Source: Lumnitzera littorea
Taxonomy: Eukaryota > Streptophyta > Magnoliopsida > Myrtales > Combretaceae
Direction of reading: 5' to 3'
Length of the DNA stretch: 64,000 nt
NCBI GenBank assembly: GCA_024138015.1
Contig: JAMXBB010000011.1
Coordinates: 29,006,155 to 29,070,154 of the forward strand
Each line of letters opens with the position of its first letter. Position 1 is the first letter of the stretch. The position numbers and the translations under genes are program-made. The notes under the pieces were generated by a model. That model was not told the origin of the DNA and did no database searches. It saw nothing but the letters and a program-made list of their open reading frames with translations. Shown one piece after another: positions 35,011 to 46,551 of this stretch.

Positions 35011-36740
35011 TGCATACTAATAGGCAAGAAGAAACTTCTAATGTTCAAGAGACTAATCCTACAATCACTTAACAACCTCTAGTATCAAGAGATAACATAA
35101 CACTTGTGATTATACATTAGCCATCTACCATCAATGCTTCTACATTCATGATTCAAGCTATGTAAGAGCATATGCATATCATTAACCAATTTCTAAATGC
35201 TTTCAAGCAATTTATGATAGGATTGGCAATTACTTCTACTGCTACTACGATTGACCCTATAAGCACTTAACCTATAGTAGTTCTTCTTGCACTATTTACA
35301 TAAGCTTTTGAGTTTGCTCTTGCTACTACTACTATTGTACAAACTATTGCTTGATAAGGTACTCAACATGTGCAATTACCTCATATCCCTATAGAAGAGG
35401 AAAGTACATAGTGAGAGGAAGGATTACAACATGTGCTGCCTCTACCTCTTATTAATCCAATTCTCCCTACAGTTGAAGATGTTAGAACCCAACCTGGAGG
35501 GTTATCATCATCGAGGTATAACTTACTATGGTTAGTTACGACATGCAACATTACCCAGTACTCCAGATTGGAGTTGCTTTTGCTCTTATTTCTTCGTCTT
35601 TTGTGACAAAAGAAGATTTTAACAAGTACTTGAGGTAACTTCAAGCCTCATCTTTTACATACATCATTATCTTGAAGTTATCATAGCCTTAGAGGCTTGG
35701 GGAGAAGCCATACCCTAAGGATTGTACTAGTTCTAAGTTTGTGAAATTCAATGGTAAACAGGGGAGTGCCAATTGGCACCTTCTTAAATTCATTGAGACA
35801 TTTGAAGTTTACAGACTCAATGATGATTTCAAATTAAAGGAATTTTCTATATCACTTATAGAGAAAGCATACACCTAGTATAATAACCTTCCCCCCAAGT
35901 TTTGTAGATTCTTAGGAGACTATGTGTGAACTATTCCTAAAGAAGTTCTTTGAGGCATAGGAATGTTTTACCTTCATGGATATAGGGCTTATTATGTAAT
36001 ATCCTAAAGAGGACTTTATGGATTTTATTAAGTGTTCCAAAAAGTGCTCATTAGATATTTAAGATATTTATGATGAGGAGTTTATCAAAATTTGTATCCC
36101 GAGAATGTTCACAAATGTGAGGTACATCTTGAGAATCTCTCTCTAAAATCTTTCATAGCATTAATGGAGAATGCATGAAGGACAAACATTTCTATTGCTA
36201 GGTAAAGAGGAGACTTAGGAAAGAAAAGACAGCTGTCTATTAATGCTACTTAAGGAAGAGGATACAAGGCTACTAAGAAGCTTAAAAGTGATTCTATTGC
36301 AAATATTCAGCCATTCCTTAGTCTTACAAACAAATTACATGCAATCTTTAACCATTAGTTGAAGGATGGAGCAATTACACCATTGAGAATTGAGCACGAA
36401 CCTTTGGCTTAAGAAAGAAGTGATGCTAAGTTTTTGTGGTTCCATAGATGTGTTATACATCTAATGAGAGGGTGCTAAAGACTAAGAAGGATTTTCAATG
36501 AAAAAATCTAGAGTGGTGAATTGGAAATGGACAATAATAAAGATATGTGTATGAACCCACTTCCACTACATAATAATCAAGAAGCTACCATTGCAATTTC
36601 ACATGATCTAGGTTTCTTAAGAAGTTGTCAAACCTTAGGCTCATAAGCCTATATATACACCATAGGAAGATCCTGGTCCTGGTAATCATGTGGTATCGCA
36701 TTCGCCACTTCCATTAGTTACACACTAATTTGGAAAAATT
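35011..36740 (+). pseudogene. gag: gag pseudogene of element E
   Basis: Possible start at 35011 (MLHTNRQEETSNVQETNPTI). The capsid core at about 35700-36000 reads FVKFNGKQGSANWHLLKFIETFEV and LNDDFKLKEFSISL, then NNLPP (two pieces quoted separately). Toward the C terminus a WFHRCVIHLMRGC segment (about 36430-36470) corresponds to the conserved YCxFH...H...C region before the protease. Stops and frameshifts throughout. The minus-strand frame 35381-35644 is a shadow. Confidence 0.65.
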
Positions 36741-36795
36741 AGATCCCTTTTAAAATAGTGGAACTAATATATAATTAATCAATCTAATTTGTAAT

Positions 36796-36800
36796 TTTAA
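36796..36800. repeat. Left target-site duplication of Athila-type solo LTR
   Basis: TTTAA before TGATAATTC; partner TTTAG at 39608-39612, one transition apart. Confidence 0.5.
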
Positions 36801-37150
36801 TGATAATTCTTGTAGAATTCACGAAATTTCAGTAAGTATATTGATCAATTAATAGTTTAGGGTGAGATCTAAGGTCGTACTCCTAAGAGAATGGGGTGCT
36901 ATCTCTCAACCATACTAAAACTATTCACATTGAGGCAAGCTAAATAAAATTTGATTATTTTTATTGAACAAAACTCAACAACTAGCTTAATACCATTAAA
37001 CAAGAGATTCCAACACCAAAAGGATTGAGATATGATTTATATTAACTAAACCTAAGAATAATTCCTAATATAACAAAACATGGGATTTCAACACTCCAAT
37101 GTTTACAATTAAGAACCAAGTATATAAATTAACAAGAGGCATGTTGTTTG

Positions 37151-37155
37151 AGTTC
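37151..37155. repeat. Left target-site duplication of copia solo LTR
   Basis: AGTTC, exactly repeated at 38552-38556. Confidence 0.75.
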
Positions 37156-38551
37156 TGTTAGATAACTTTCATGGATTCTAATGATAACAAAAATAGAGAA
37201 ATGTTAATGTATTAACAAGTGCACAAATATTTAGACAATTTTTTAGAAAGTTTAAAATTGTAAATTGAGGTGTATTTAGAAACTTATTCAAAAGGTTTGA
37301 ATTGATTGAAAAAGAGAGTAGTTTGAAAATATTCAGAGAATGTTTCAAAAGCTTATATAACAAGAGTCAGTACAGTACTTCAGAAATTTATTTAGAGACT
37401 TTCAAGGTAAGTAAACTAAGACTCTTCAAAAGATTATTTAGATAGTTGATTTGGAAGAATAACGTTGGAAATTAACAAACATTAGATTCAAAGTGAACAA
37501 GGTCTAGCTTCACTAGTTGGGTGTATTAAAGAAATACACTTAATCTTATTTTACTTAAGATGGAATTAAGATGCATGGGGATTATTTTTAAGCGAATTTA
37601 CCTTTGAATAAATTAAAAATAATAATTGACATTGGATAAGGATAAGGTTGACTTCGAATTTTGTAGGATTTCAATTTCAAATCTCAAGCTTATTTGGAAA
37701 TTGCTGATTAAAGTATATCTGAACAAGATAAGATTATAAGATCAGGTTTAAATTAAAAACTCTAAGATTTTCTCTAAAAACATCTATGGATTATCTTTAA
37801 TGTTAAATATAGATAAACATGAAGTAAAGATAATTTTCAACAAATTGACCGTTGAAAGATTCCAGTATAAAAGGAGAAAGGATTCAAAGTATTAAGCACA
37901 TTTCTGAGAAAGAAAAAAAATACATTCGTTACATCTTAATTGTAATCAATTTCTATCATCTGGAAGAGTACAAAACGATTCTCAAGGCTTCTTCAAAAAG
38001 TTGAATTGAAGTGAATTATTCGTCAATCATCGTTTCTATTTTCGTCTAAAATCATTTGAGATTGATATTGTTGCTCTCACTTGCACTTTGTAAACATTAT
38101 TTGTTAATTAAGTATTAAGAGAAGTTTGTTTGTATTCTATAGATCTATAAATAGCCTTGATTGTAAAAAGGCTAGATAAACAGAGTAGAAGGTTGTTAAA
38201 GTCAAGTATGGCTTTTGATTGTAAACTTCTCATGTTTTATTTGATTTAGTGGATTAAGAAGAATGTCACTAGTGAAGTAAACCGGGTCCCTAGCAATGGA
38301 GTTGCAAAAGAGCAGTAGGCAAAAAACCAAAACTCTATAAATCCTGAGCCTGGTGTTCTTCTCTCTATTTTCTTTACTTTAAATTATTTACTTGTGTTAT
38401 TAATCATATGTTAAATTATTATAGTACCACTATTCACCAAATTAAGTTATTAAGAGAGGTATTTTTAACTTATATAAAAAAAGTTTCAAATAGTTTAAAG
38501 ATATCAATTTACAACCACCCTACCTTCTTGATATCTTGTATGGGACCAATA
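37156..38551 (+). repeat. Copia-type solo LTR nested in the Athila-type LTR
   Basis: TGTTAGATAACTTTC...GGGACCAATA, 1396 bp, with perfect 5-bp duplications (AGTTC). A plus-strand TATA is at 38146. The stretch AAACCGGGTCCCTAGC...GAGCAGTAGGC and the end CTTGATATCTTGTATGGGACC recall plant Ty1/copia LTRs; lineage not determined. The last base pair reads TA in place of CA. No internal copia domains nearby. Confidence 0.7.
38146..38154 (+). promoter_or_regulatory. TATA box of copia solo LTR
   Basis: TATAAATAG about 405 bp before the LTR end. Confidence 0.5.
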
Positions 38552-38556
38552 AGTTC
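38552..38556. repeat. Right target-site duplication of copia solo LTR
   Basis: AGTTC, identical to 37151-37155. Confidence 0.75.
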
Positions 38557-39086
38557 TTCTGTTATTCATGTGCATATGGTTTGAAGATTGATTCCAAAAG
38601 TGAAATCTTAATTGAATTAATATGTATCAACAATTAATCTAAGTTAAATAAGCATGGAAATGACTAGAATTTATGCTTCACACATCACCTTAATTTAGAC
38701 ACATTAATTCACAATTGAAATACATGTTCAATACTTGATACTCATAACCTATATAGCATACAATCACAATGAACAACATAAATAGTAAATATTAATCAAT
38801 TAACATTAAAAGATTCATAATCTTCATAAATATAGTGAGATTACAAAGTTAAACATCTCAGAACAACAAGAAATTGGGTAAAGAGAGAAATCACCTATAA
38901 GAGGACTTTTAATCTTCAATTCGTGTTAGAATGGTGTTTTTTCTTACATCCTGTGGTTGCAATCCAAAATCTAATGTAAAATAATCTTGAAAAGTGAAAC
39001 CTTGAAAACCATAATGAAAGAAGAAGAAAGGGAGTCGAAAAAGCAAGAAAATTGCATCCCCCTTTGAACTGTAAAATATAGCAGCT

Positions 39087-39138
39087 TTTTATATCAGAAT
39101 AGTACCATCATAACGGTATGTTGCTACTGTTATGATGG
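39087..39138 (-). promoter_or_regulatory. TATA box and adjacent palindrome in Athila-type solo LTR
   Basis: Minus-strand GATATAAAAA, and 8-10 bp upstream the inverted pair CCATCATAAC (39105-39114) / GTTATGATGG (39129-39138), perfect 10-bp arms around a 14-base loop. The H LTR has a different palindrome at the equivalent place. Confidence 0.5.
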
Positions 39139-39607
39139 TGGACAAGTGTCATCCATAGCTCCTCTTTTTTCTTTAATAAACCAATACGTTTTTGCTTTAG
39201 GGGTTCAGCATACAATCATAATGGTACTTAGAACTGTCATTAAGATAGTATAGTCTACTCTTTTTGATACTTTGAGCGTTATATTTTGGATGCCAGCAAG
39301 TACACTACCCTGGTAAGTATCAAGCCAATTTCTATCGTCACGACAGTAACAGTACTCTTAACTTCATTTATTCATTTTTTTCTTTGCTTCCGCCTTCTTG
39401 AACAGGGGCTACCATTATATGGTAGCTCTAAGACCTACAAGAACAATCATAAAGAGCATAAATTCTTCAAATATATACAACTTTTGAACACTAATATACA
39501 AAAATGTGAAGTACACTTGGATTGAGAAATTATATGTGATTTTAATGAAAATTAATACACTTTGGCTCAAAAATCTATTAAATAACATATAATTGTTAAA
39601 AAAATCA

Positions 39608-39612
39608 TTTAG
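39608..39612. repeat. Right target-site duplication of Athila-type solo LTR
   Basis: TTTAG, partner of TTTAA at 36796-36800. Confidence 0.5.
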
Positions 39613-40330
39613 ATAAGTGTATGGTTTACACAAATATCATCATGTTGTAGTAGCTTTGCAAAAAACTACAAATGTTAGAAGTTTCTTCGATCTATTCAGA
39701 TTTGATGATAAATCTTCACTTGTTGCAACAACTACTTTAGTAGACATCCTGAGCAATAGTTTGAAGATTGTAATGCCATTTAACCTACTCATAATGTGGC
39801 AAAGGTGCATGCAGATGCTATCGTCTTCACTAATGATGTTATGTTTACCAACAATCCAAATCACTATTGTCTATTATATGTAGAGAATGAGCTTAATGGT
39901 TATCCCATTTAAAGAACCTTCATTGATAATGGGTCTCCACTTAATATAATGCCCTTGATAAATTTCAAAGTTGTAAGGTAAGACATAATGAGGCTAGTTC
40001 ACCAGCAGATCAATATCCATGGCTTTAATGAAGCATCTATTAAGTCCTTAGGTTCATTAATGAAGATTTTAAGGTTAGCTCCATTTAAGGGGCGACCAAG
40101 TTTCATGTGTTAGATGTTCTTATCTCCTACAATCTATTAGTAAGGAGAAAATGGCTACATGACCTTAGTTTTGTCCCATCTATATTGCATTAGTATGTTA
40201 TGGAAAATTGGAAAGGGAAGGACATATTTATTCTTGCTACCAAGAGCCCCTTGAGCATAGAGAGTTGTGCTTCACTGAGGCAAAATTTTTTTATGCGTAC
40301 GCCGATGAAGGTGAAATAGCAATTAGTATA
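39613..40330 (+). pseudogene. Protease pseudogene of element E
   Basis: Opens with a gag-end like segment (VVALQKTTNVRSFFDL). It then shows NELNGYPI and, after a stop, TFIDNGSPLNIMPL at about 39915-39955, the retropepsin Asp motif (DNGS in place of DTGS, as usual in Tat). A later LVRRKWLHDL segment with a nearby LGRPWLHD-like layout marks the protease end. Interrupted by stops. Confidence 0.6.
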
Positions 40331-40559
40331 CTTAACAGTACCCCATTACCAAGATGGGATAATCTTTAAAAACAAGACTAGAAGACCAATAAGAGAAAGA
40401 TCAAAAGCTATACCTAAGCAAATAAACGAACCTTATATCATTTATGATGGTACATAGAGTCAGAGGAGGCAATTTTATGATATCTTTATCCCTTTAATTT
40501 ACAAGAAGTCTAACCTACTAAACAACCCTACTGCCACCGCCCCACCCCCACCCCCTTAA
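40331..40559 (+). pseudogene. Protease to RT linker of element E
   Basis: Readable only in fragments. A run of CCACC/CCCC lies at 40531-40556. No domain recognised. Confidence 0.4.
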
Positions 40560-41441
40560 ACTGAAGTATCCCTTGGTAGATCTTATTTGAGAGTTTTAGG
40601 ATATTTTTGCTTAGATGTATGAGGCAACGCTAGGTTAAATGCTGGTCTAATTATGCATTGGTTAAATATCACACAAAGAATTATGTATGTCAAGCAAATC
40701 AAAGCTGAAATTGAGAAATTGTTATAAGCTAGCTTTATTAAGCTTATAGAGCACCCAACATGGTTAGCCAATGTTATGCTCTTGAGGTAAAAAAAATGAC
40801 CAAGTACATATATGTATGTATGGATTTCTGTTAGTTAAATAAGGCTTACCCAAAGGATGAGTTCCAATTACTAAATATAGACATGTTAGTAGATGCGAAG
40901 GTTGGACAAGAATTATTCTCTTTTATAAATGGATTCAGTGAATATAATCAAATCAAGATGGCTCAAGGAGATACTAAATCAATACTTGTTGGACGCCCTT
41001 TAGGAACTTCTATTACACCATGATGTCTTTTAGATTGAAGAATGTAGGGTTTACTTATCAAAGGGCCATGACTACTATCTTTCATGATATGATGCAAGCT
41101 TACATAGAAGACTATGTGGATGATATCGTAATCAAATCAAGGCAGGCACATGATCATATTGAACACTTAAGATGAGTGTTCAAGAAGTGCTGAGCTTATA
41201 ACCTCTGAATGAACCCTTTGAAGTGTGTTTTTAGGTCTCATCAGGAATGTTCCTAGGTTTTGTTGTGCATGGAGAAGGGATCAATGTTGATTTAGCTAAA
41301 TTTGAAGTTGTACAATCTATGTTGTCCTTAAAGAATCAAAGAGAGTTAAAGGGATTTATAGGTAAGGTATCTTATATTCAACGTTTTATCCTAGTACTTG
41401 CTAAAACTTCTTTTCCATTACATCAGTTAATGAGAAAGTAG
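40560..41441 (+). pseudogene. Reverse transcriptase pseudogene of element E
   Basis: N-terminal fingers are seen as EIEKLL..ASFIKLIEHPTWLANVML. The palm has MSFRLKNVGFTYQRAM (about 41020-41075) and the catalytic motif EDYVDDIVIKSRQAH (about 41107-41152). The connection at 41247-41441 reads FLGFVVHGEGINVD and GFIGKVSYIQRFI. The YVDD residues are intact, but stops and shifts occur between about 40620 and 40990 and at 41170-41240. Confidence 0.75.
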
Positions 41442-42010
41442 CTTCATTTAAATAATGTTCAGTTTAAAAGGAGGCAATCTAGAGGATTAAAGGGATACTA
41501 TCTTCCCCATAAACTATGACTATGCAAATTAAAGGGATGTTAATGATTTTGTATTTGACATCTATAAATAGGTTTGTTAGGGCCTTGATGGTGTGAGAAG
41601 TAGATAGTGTTGAATGCTCAATGTACCACTTAAGAAGAACACGACAAGGAAGTAAGGTTAATTACTTAGTGTATGGAAAATATTATCTTGCATTAGTATT
41701 TGTAATTTAAAAGCAACAACATTACTTCCTAGCACACAAAGTCATTATTATGACTAATTCTAACCCTGTTAAGCATTTATTATTACATCCAGCTTTGTTT
41801 GGAAGAATTGAAAAATGGATACTGATTCTTAGAGAATTTGACATCACCATGTCAACTCTAAAGGTGATTAAGTCGCAAGCATTAACAGATTCATCAGTTC
41901 AGTTCCCAGGTGCTAATACCAATAATGTAGTTGAGACCATCCATGGGGATTTTCAAAGATGCACATATGATAAGGATTCATTAAGAATGGCCATTGCAAT
42001 TTGATGGTTT
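41442..42010 (+). pseudogene. RNase H pseudogene of element E
   Basis: The 3' part at 41750-42004 is open: MTNSNPVKHLLLHPALFGRI then EKWILILREFDITM, the conserved end of RT-linked RNase H in Tat elements (usually ...LxxRxxKW...LxEFDI). The 5' part is stop-ridden. Whether a second archaeal-type RNase H followed cannot be told from the remains. Confidence 0.6.
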
Positions 42011-42890
42011 TAGATGTCGAGTTAGGGTTGTATTAACATCCCTTACTTGCCAAAAATTGCCCTTAGTGTTTAAATTAGACTTTCACTACATGAATAATGA
42101 CAACGGGTATGAAGCTCTCTTACTTAAATTGCTTTTAACTCAATAAGTAGGCATGACTCATTTATGCATTAAAGGTAGCTCTAACCTAATCATCAATCAA
42201 GCTAATAGGGAATTTAGGTTGAAAGAACTTGTGCTTTTCCCATATAGAGCTATAATATAGACACTGATCACCAACTTCCACTCAGTAAGATAGGTTTGTG
42301 CTAAACAGTCTATAAACTGTTATACTAAAACTTTGGAAACATTTGCTTCTAAAGTCCCAATGTAAGATATAGATAATGAGTTAGGCATCCAAATAACCAA
42401 AAGAACTATACCTCAAACTACCTTGCAACTAATAAGAGATGATAAGGAGTTGTAGGATGATTGGCATACTCCCATCAAGACACAATTGGCAAGTCTTGAA
42501 GTGACTTCAATCACAACACTAAATAATTTTGTGTCAATCCACGGTGGCTTATAAAGGCTCCAAAGGTATCTTATCCCCTTACTTTTTAGTGAAGGAAGCA
42601 CAAGCAAAACTCAAGAAGTTTCATGATCTATAGTATTGTGAAGATAGGCCACCCTTATCTCACCTAATCCAACACATACAATATTATTAGCCATTAATAT
42701 CTAAAGATGAGTCCCGTTTATAACTCAACCACCCAAGTTGTGTGTTAATACCTAATTGAGCAGAATGTAAATTCATTCCAACTACTAAAGATTGGTAATG
42801 GTTGTACATTAACATCCTAAGAAACAATGTCTTATCCACCAATAGTTAAGATGTTAAGCTGGTAAAAGAGGAAAATGAATAAGTGCATTT
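42011..42890 (+). other. Decayed segment of element E between RNase H and integrase
   Basis: Expected place of a second RNase H and tether. Only short unconnected frames; nothing firmly recognised. The minus-strand frame 42413-42607 is a shadow. Confidence 0.4.
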
Positions 42891-43260
42891 GCAAGAAGGT
42901 GAGTTGTACAAAATCTCCTTCCAAGGATAACCTTTGAGGTATGTGACACTGCCTAAGATGATACTAAGTGAACTCTATTCTGGAGAATGTAATGAACACT
43001 AAGGTAGTAGTAAGCTATATTATTCCCTCCTTAACAAAGGTTATTATTGGCCAATCATAAAGATAGATGCCTTTAATTTTGCTAAGAAATGTGTTCTACG
43101 CCAAATCCAAGGCAATGCTATTCATGCTCCAGCATTTTAACTCCATAATCTTACAACTCTTTGGCCATTTTACACTTAGGCCTTTAATTTTGCTAAAAAA
43201 TGTGTTCCCCCTAAGTGAACGCATTGTGAATGCTATAAATGGGAAATAATCCTTCCTAAT
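42891..43260 (+). pseudogene. Integrase remnant of element E
   Basis: A short zinc-segment remnant can be read (about 43020-43110, with LLNKGYYWPIIKIDAFNFAKKC and a following CQIQGNAIHAP-like stretch). A near-duplicate of the AFNFAKKC piece appears at 43172-43205, so a local duplication may have occurred. The catalytic core is absent. Confidence 0.45.
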
Positions 43261-43538
43261 TTACATGAAAGAAGTTTTTTTTTTCCTAATACAAGGAATT
43301 AGTTTATTTTCAATGTCATTTAATTATATGTTTTTGTTTTAATTTATCGTTCTTATTATGATATTTTAATATTTTCTTCTAGACATGTCTTGGAAGTCAT
43401 TTAAATTTATTTTTCGAATTAGAACCCTTATAAGTTTAAGGGGTGGTGTTTGCTACTAAAAAAAGGAATTGTTAGTCTAATGGTTGATTCAAAATTTCCC
43501 TTTATGGTTTCTATTCAACTGTAAGAACTAATCGGCTA
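43261..43538 (+). other. 3' UTR and possible polypurine tract or LTR start of element E
   Basis: Two purine runs could be the polypurine tract: AAGTTTAAGGGGTGGTG at 43434-43450 and AAAAAAAGGAA at 43459-43469, each followed by TG. I could not choose between them because no matching 5' LTR start was found. Confidence 0.3.
43534..43538. repeat. Possible left target-site duplication of element F
   Basis: GGCTA before TGATACG; candidate partner GGTTG at 62225-62229, two transitions apart. Weak. Confidence 0.35.
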
Positions 43539-44466
43539 TGATACGGATCATTAGGAAGAGTACACATAGCTACCAATATTATGTGAACGGGTGGGTAAGT
43601 ATAAACCTCAAGATAGCTCGAAAGATAAATGAGAGTCAAAGATCGAGCATAGGGTTTCTTGTGCACCAACGATGGATATGACAAACTGATGCCTCATACA
43701 AACTTAAGTTACACTTGATATAATGCACAAGTATAGTAGGAGATCACTTGCTACTGGTTCACACTCACATGGCCTAAATAAGGGTAAAGGGGCTATAAAT
43801 AAGTAAGGGAATACTTAGTTCACAAAGGATAAAATTCTATATTCTAATGTTCAATGATGTTATAGCTACTACAAATTATAAGTATTTATATGGCTTAATT
43901 AGGGCAATTTCTAGTTTACTACAAATGACCAAAAAGATTCCTATTAGAAAAGGAAAAATATTAGGTATATAGGGGCAATTCAGTAATCAACATAAAAGTT
44001 ATATCTATCTACAAGGATAGTACAACACCTCCACTTCTTAGTACAATAGTTGAAATGTTACTGTATGTTAAGCAAAGCTGGTCAAGTTGGCAGCTCAGTA
44101 GATTGGTAACTTAGCAAAGTGAGGTCAGGGAAATGCTGGCTCGGCAAGTGGTTACCCTTGTGCTCAGCAATAGCTAGTCGGCTCAAAAGTAGGGTAGCTC
44201 AACCTCAATCACGTATCTACTCAATAGAAGGTAGGTTCATTGTTCAGCCTTGGTTTTTGTTAGTGACAAGAGATTGACTTAGCCATAGGTTAGCCGCTTC
44301 AAAGGACTCTGAGATGAGATAAAGAGAGATCGAAATGCAATAGCTTAGTAGGTCATGGTGGAGAAGATGTTGCTCTTCAAGGTTCAACTCCCCTAAGATA
44401 GTTCGGCAAACCAAGTTAATGAGTCTATGAGTTTGGGAGCTAGTGATCAATTTTTGATCCTTATCT
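43539..44466 (-). repeat. 3' LTR of element F
   Basis: TGATACGGATCA...TTGATCCTTATCT. Aligns in two blocks with the 5' LTR: start block with 46892-47252 (GAAAGATAAATGAGAGTCAAAG shared, given here as its 20-base core AAGATAAATGAGAGTCAAAG), end block with 61664-62224 (CGCTTCAAAGGACTC). Confidence 0.85.
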
Positions 44467-44478
44467 TCCCCTCTAAAC
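44467..44478 (-). other. Polypurine tract of element F
   Basis: Minus strand GTTTAGAGGGGA immediately before the LTR. Confidence 0.7.
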
Positions 44479-44869
44479 TATTTAAGATTTAGGATCAAAT
44501 TTGGCTCGAGTTCTTACTACTCATCATTGGGGACATACAGATGGAGGTTTGCAATGTTGAAGGAGTCTGAGACTCCATACTCTTTGGGCAATTCAATTTT
44601 GTAAATATTAGGATTGATCTTCTTAAGCACTTTGAACGATCCTTCAACCCTTGGAGACAACTTGCTCTTACTTAAACTTAGGAACCAGTCTTCACTTAGG
44701 TGGATCCAAACCAAATCTCTCGGCTGGAATTCTCTGGTCTTCCTTCCTTATTCTCATTTCTCAAGCTTAGAAACAGCTTGATTAAGATGCTTCATGACTT
44801 TCTAGTACATTACCTTAATGGCCTTTGATCTCTTGACAGCTAAACAACTCGGGTCTCCTTCTTCATGGC
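44479..44869 (-). pseudogene. Integrase C-terminal tail joined to protease, element F
   Basis: Open at 44517-44714 (VWIHLSEDWFLSLSKSKLSP, then INPNIYKIELPKEYGVSDSF and a short acidic end), a segment normally more than 3 kb downstream of protease. It follows the protease end with only about 150 bases of linker, itself readable as integrase C-terminal sequence (VMKHLNQAVSKLEK). The deletion therefore removed RT to integrase core. No chromodomain visible. Confidence 0.75.
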
Positions 44870-45480
44870 TCAACTAAGTTGAGCTTGCATTGTCTTGACT
44901 TGTTTAGTAGATAAGGGACTCAGCCTAACCTTTCTCGCCTCATGCTTGAAAGAATAGGTATTTCTTCTTCGATCATACACCACATGCTTATCAAACATCC
45001 ATGATCTTCTCAAAAGTATATGTGAAGCACTCATGGGTAACACATCACAGAGAACTTCGTCCTGATACTTGCTAAAACAAATCAACATGGTCATTTGTTT
45101 TGTCACTTGCAAGGCCCCTTTGTCATTGAGCCAATGTGGTTTGTAAGGCTTGGGGTAGGCTTTAGTCGGCAACTTCAATTGTTGGACCATGAAAATAAAC
45201 GTCACGTTGGTACAACTTTTACTATTAACTATAAGAGCACACAACTTCCCATTAACATTGCATCTAAAATTGGGAACAAGTTCTCATGTTATTCGTTCTC
45301 GAGCACATGACTCATGCTCATTACTCATCTCAGCACCATGGTTGTAGGTATGAAGTTACCCTCTTCATTGTAGATAATCTCCTCCTCCTCAGACTGATTA
45401 GCTTATTTAGAGGTTCTTTAACCTCCTCATTAGTACTATTGACATCAATGGTTGGCATCTCACCCTTTATCACCATCACT
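44870..45480 (-). pseudogene. Protease domain of element F
   Basis: Open frame of 124 codons at 44870-45244 with YKPHWLNDKGALQVTKQ, YQDEVLCDVLPM and HILLRRSWMFDKHVVYD, the conserved downstream half of the plant Ty3/gypsy retropepsin region. The upstream part with the catalytic Asp is in a stop-interrupted stretch at about 45245-45300 (reads SSKSC region; not verified). Ends in KQVKTMQAQLS then a stop. Confidence 0.7.
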
Positions 45481-46551
45481 TATCTATTCAGACATTGTGT
45501 TGCTATGTGACTAAATCCTTAGCATTTGAACCACTTGATCTCACTAGTCTTCCTTCTTGAGCTCTACCATTTCTCAAACTTCCTTAAGGGTTTCTTCTCC
45601 TTAGTTATGATAGTTGGAATTGGTCAGACGTTATTGACCTTATCTAATTTTGATCATACAAGTCCACTCAAAACAGGTCGATAAGGGGTAGTTCAGCTTA
45701 CTAGAGCTTAGAATTTGCTCATTCGACATCTTTCAATTCTCTAAGCATCTCGAATTGCCTCATTTGATGACCTAATGTCCCTTGTTTCGAAGATATCTCC
45801 AATCTCATACTTTAATCCACTAATAAACATAGATATAGTCTTGTTTTTTGGTTCAACAACTTCACAGCTAATCATCAATATTTAAAACTCCTTTATTGTC
45901 CTTTTGAAGGCATCCTGTAGATAGTAGCTTAGAATAAACCTTCTCTTCATTACTCTCTTCATTTCTTCTTAGTCTTTAATTTCTCTCTCCATCCATCCTT
46001 CATATAGCTTATAGATTTTTCCACTGTGAGGCAGCATACTCTGAGAATTCTAAGATAATAAGTCTCACTTTAGCATTATTAAGGTCATCATGACACTCGA
46101 ATTGCTTTTCTATCTCATCTACCTAATCAAGATTATCCTCAGCGTCACTACTACCAGTAAAACTTGGAATTTACAACCTCAATCCTTCTACTTTAGGAGC
46201 TTGAATGTTCCTCTACTCAGGTTTATAGTACTCCTTACCCTCTTCTTCTACCTCTTCTAACGTAAGTCTTCCTTGAGTAGCTTTGTCCACTTCTCCAGCT
46301 TGGGGTGGTCGAATTGGGAAATTGGCTTGGCTAAGTCAATCATTGCCTCTCTTAAGTATTTCATTTGCTCGACTTCAATACGAGTCGTTTCTAGCTCACT
46401 GCCTATCTTTATTTATGGCAATCACCAGGTCGGTAAGCCTATCTAGTCATTTGTTTGCAGATTGGGGTATGAAACTCCCATGTTGACCATGGCCATTATG
46501 AGCACCACTCTCTAGGTTACCTAAGGTTCTTTGAATACTAGAATTTAACAT
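45481..46551 (-). pseudogene. gag: gag pseudogene of element F
   Basis: Start likely at 46551 (MLNSSIQRT). Contains a proline/charged N-terminal part, a capsid core between about 46190 and 45850, and a CCHC-like zinc knuckle near 45490-45535 (FKC, stop, GFSHIATQC). Several stops. Plus-strand frames 46283-46486 and 45286-45510 are shadows. Confidence 0.65.

Larger units (their letters stand above)
36801..39607 (-). repeat. Athila-type solo LTR (interrupted)
   Basis: About 1.4 kb once the nested copia LTR is removed. It starts TGATAATTC. The segment AGTAAGTATATTGATC followed by GTGAGATCTAAGGTCGTACTCC is laid out like the start of the H LTR (GCAAGTGCACCTATC...GTCCGAGTCGATCCCTC). It ends in ...AAAATCA. 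A minus-strand TATA (39087-39096) and an upstream palindrome (39105-39138) sit as in the H LTR. It lies within element E, which resumes at 39613. No partner LTR or internal region is seen, so it is a solo LTR. Confidence 0.55.
34141..43538 (+). mobile_element. Element E: Tat-like Ty3/gypsy retrotransposon, interrupted
   Basis: Plus-strand element: LTR end (to 34963), tRNA-Arg type primer site, gag, protease, RT, RNase H and remnants of integrase, with a 2.8 kb nested solo LTR between gag and protease. All frames are heavily mutated. The left LTR end and the 3' LTR were not resolved; 34141 and 43538 are approximate. The 3' side is cut by element F at 43539. Confidence 0.65.

Noticed and set aside
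36657..36720. Second gag-like zinc region in element E
   Set aside because: Only a few residues can be read before the solo LTR begins; not enough to call a domain.
39286..39883. Overlapping frames on both strands near the end of the solo LTR
   Set aside because: They cross the LTR end and the retroelement boundary; only the short piece after 39613 is related to element E.
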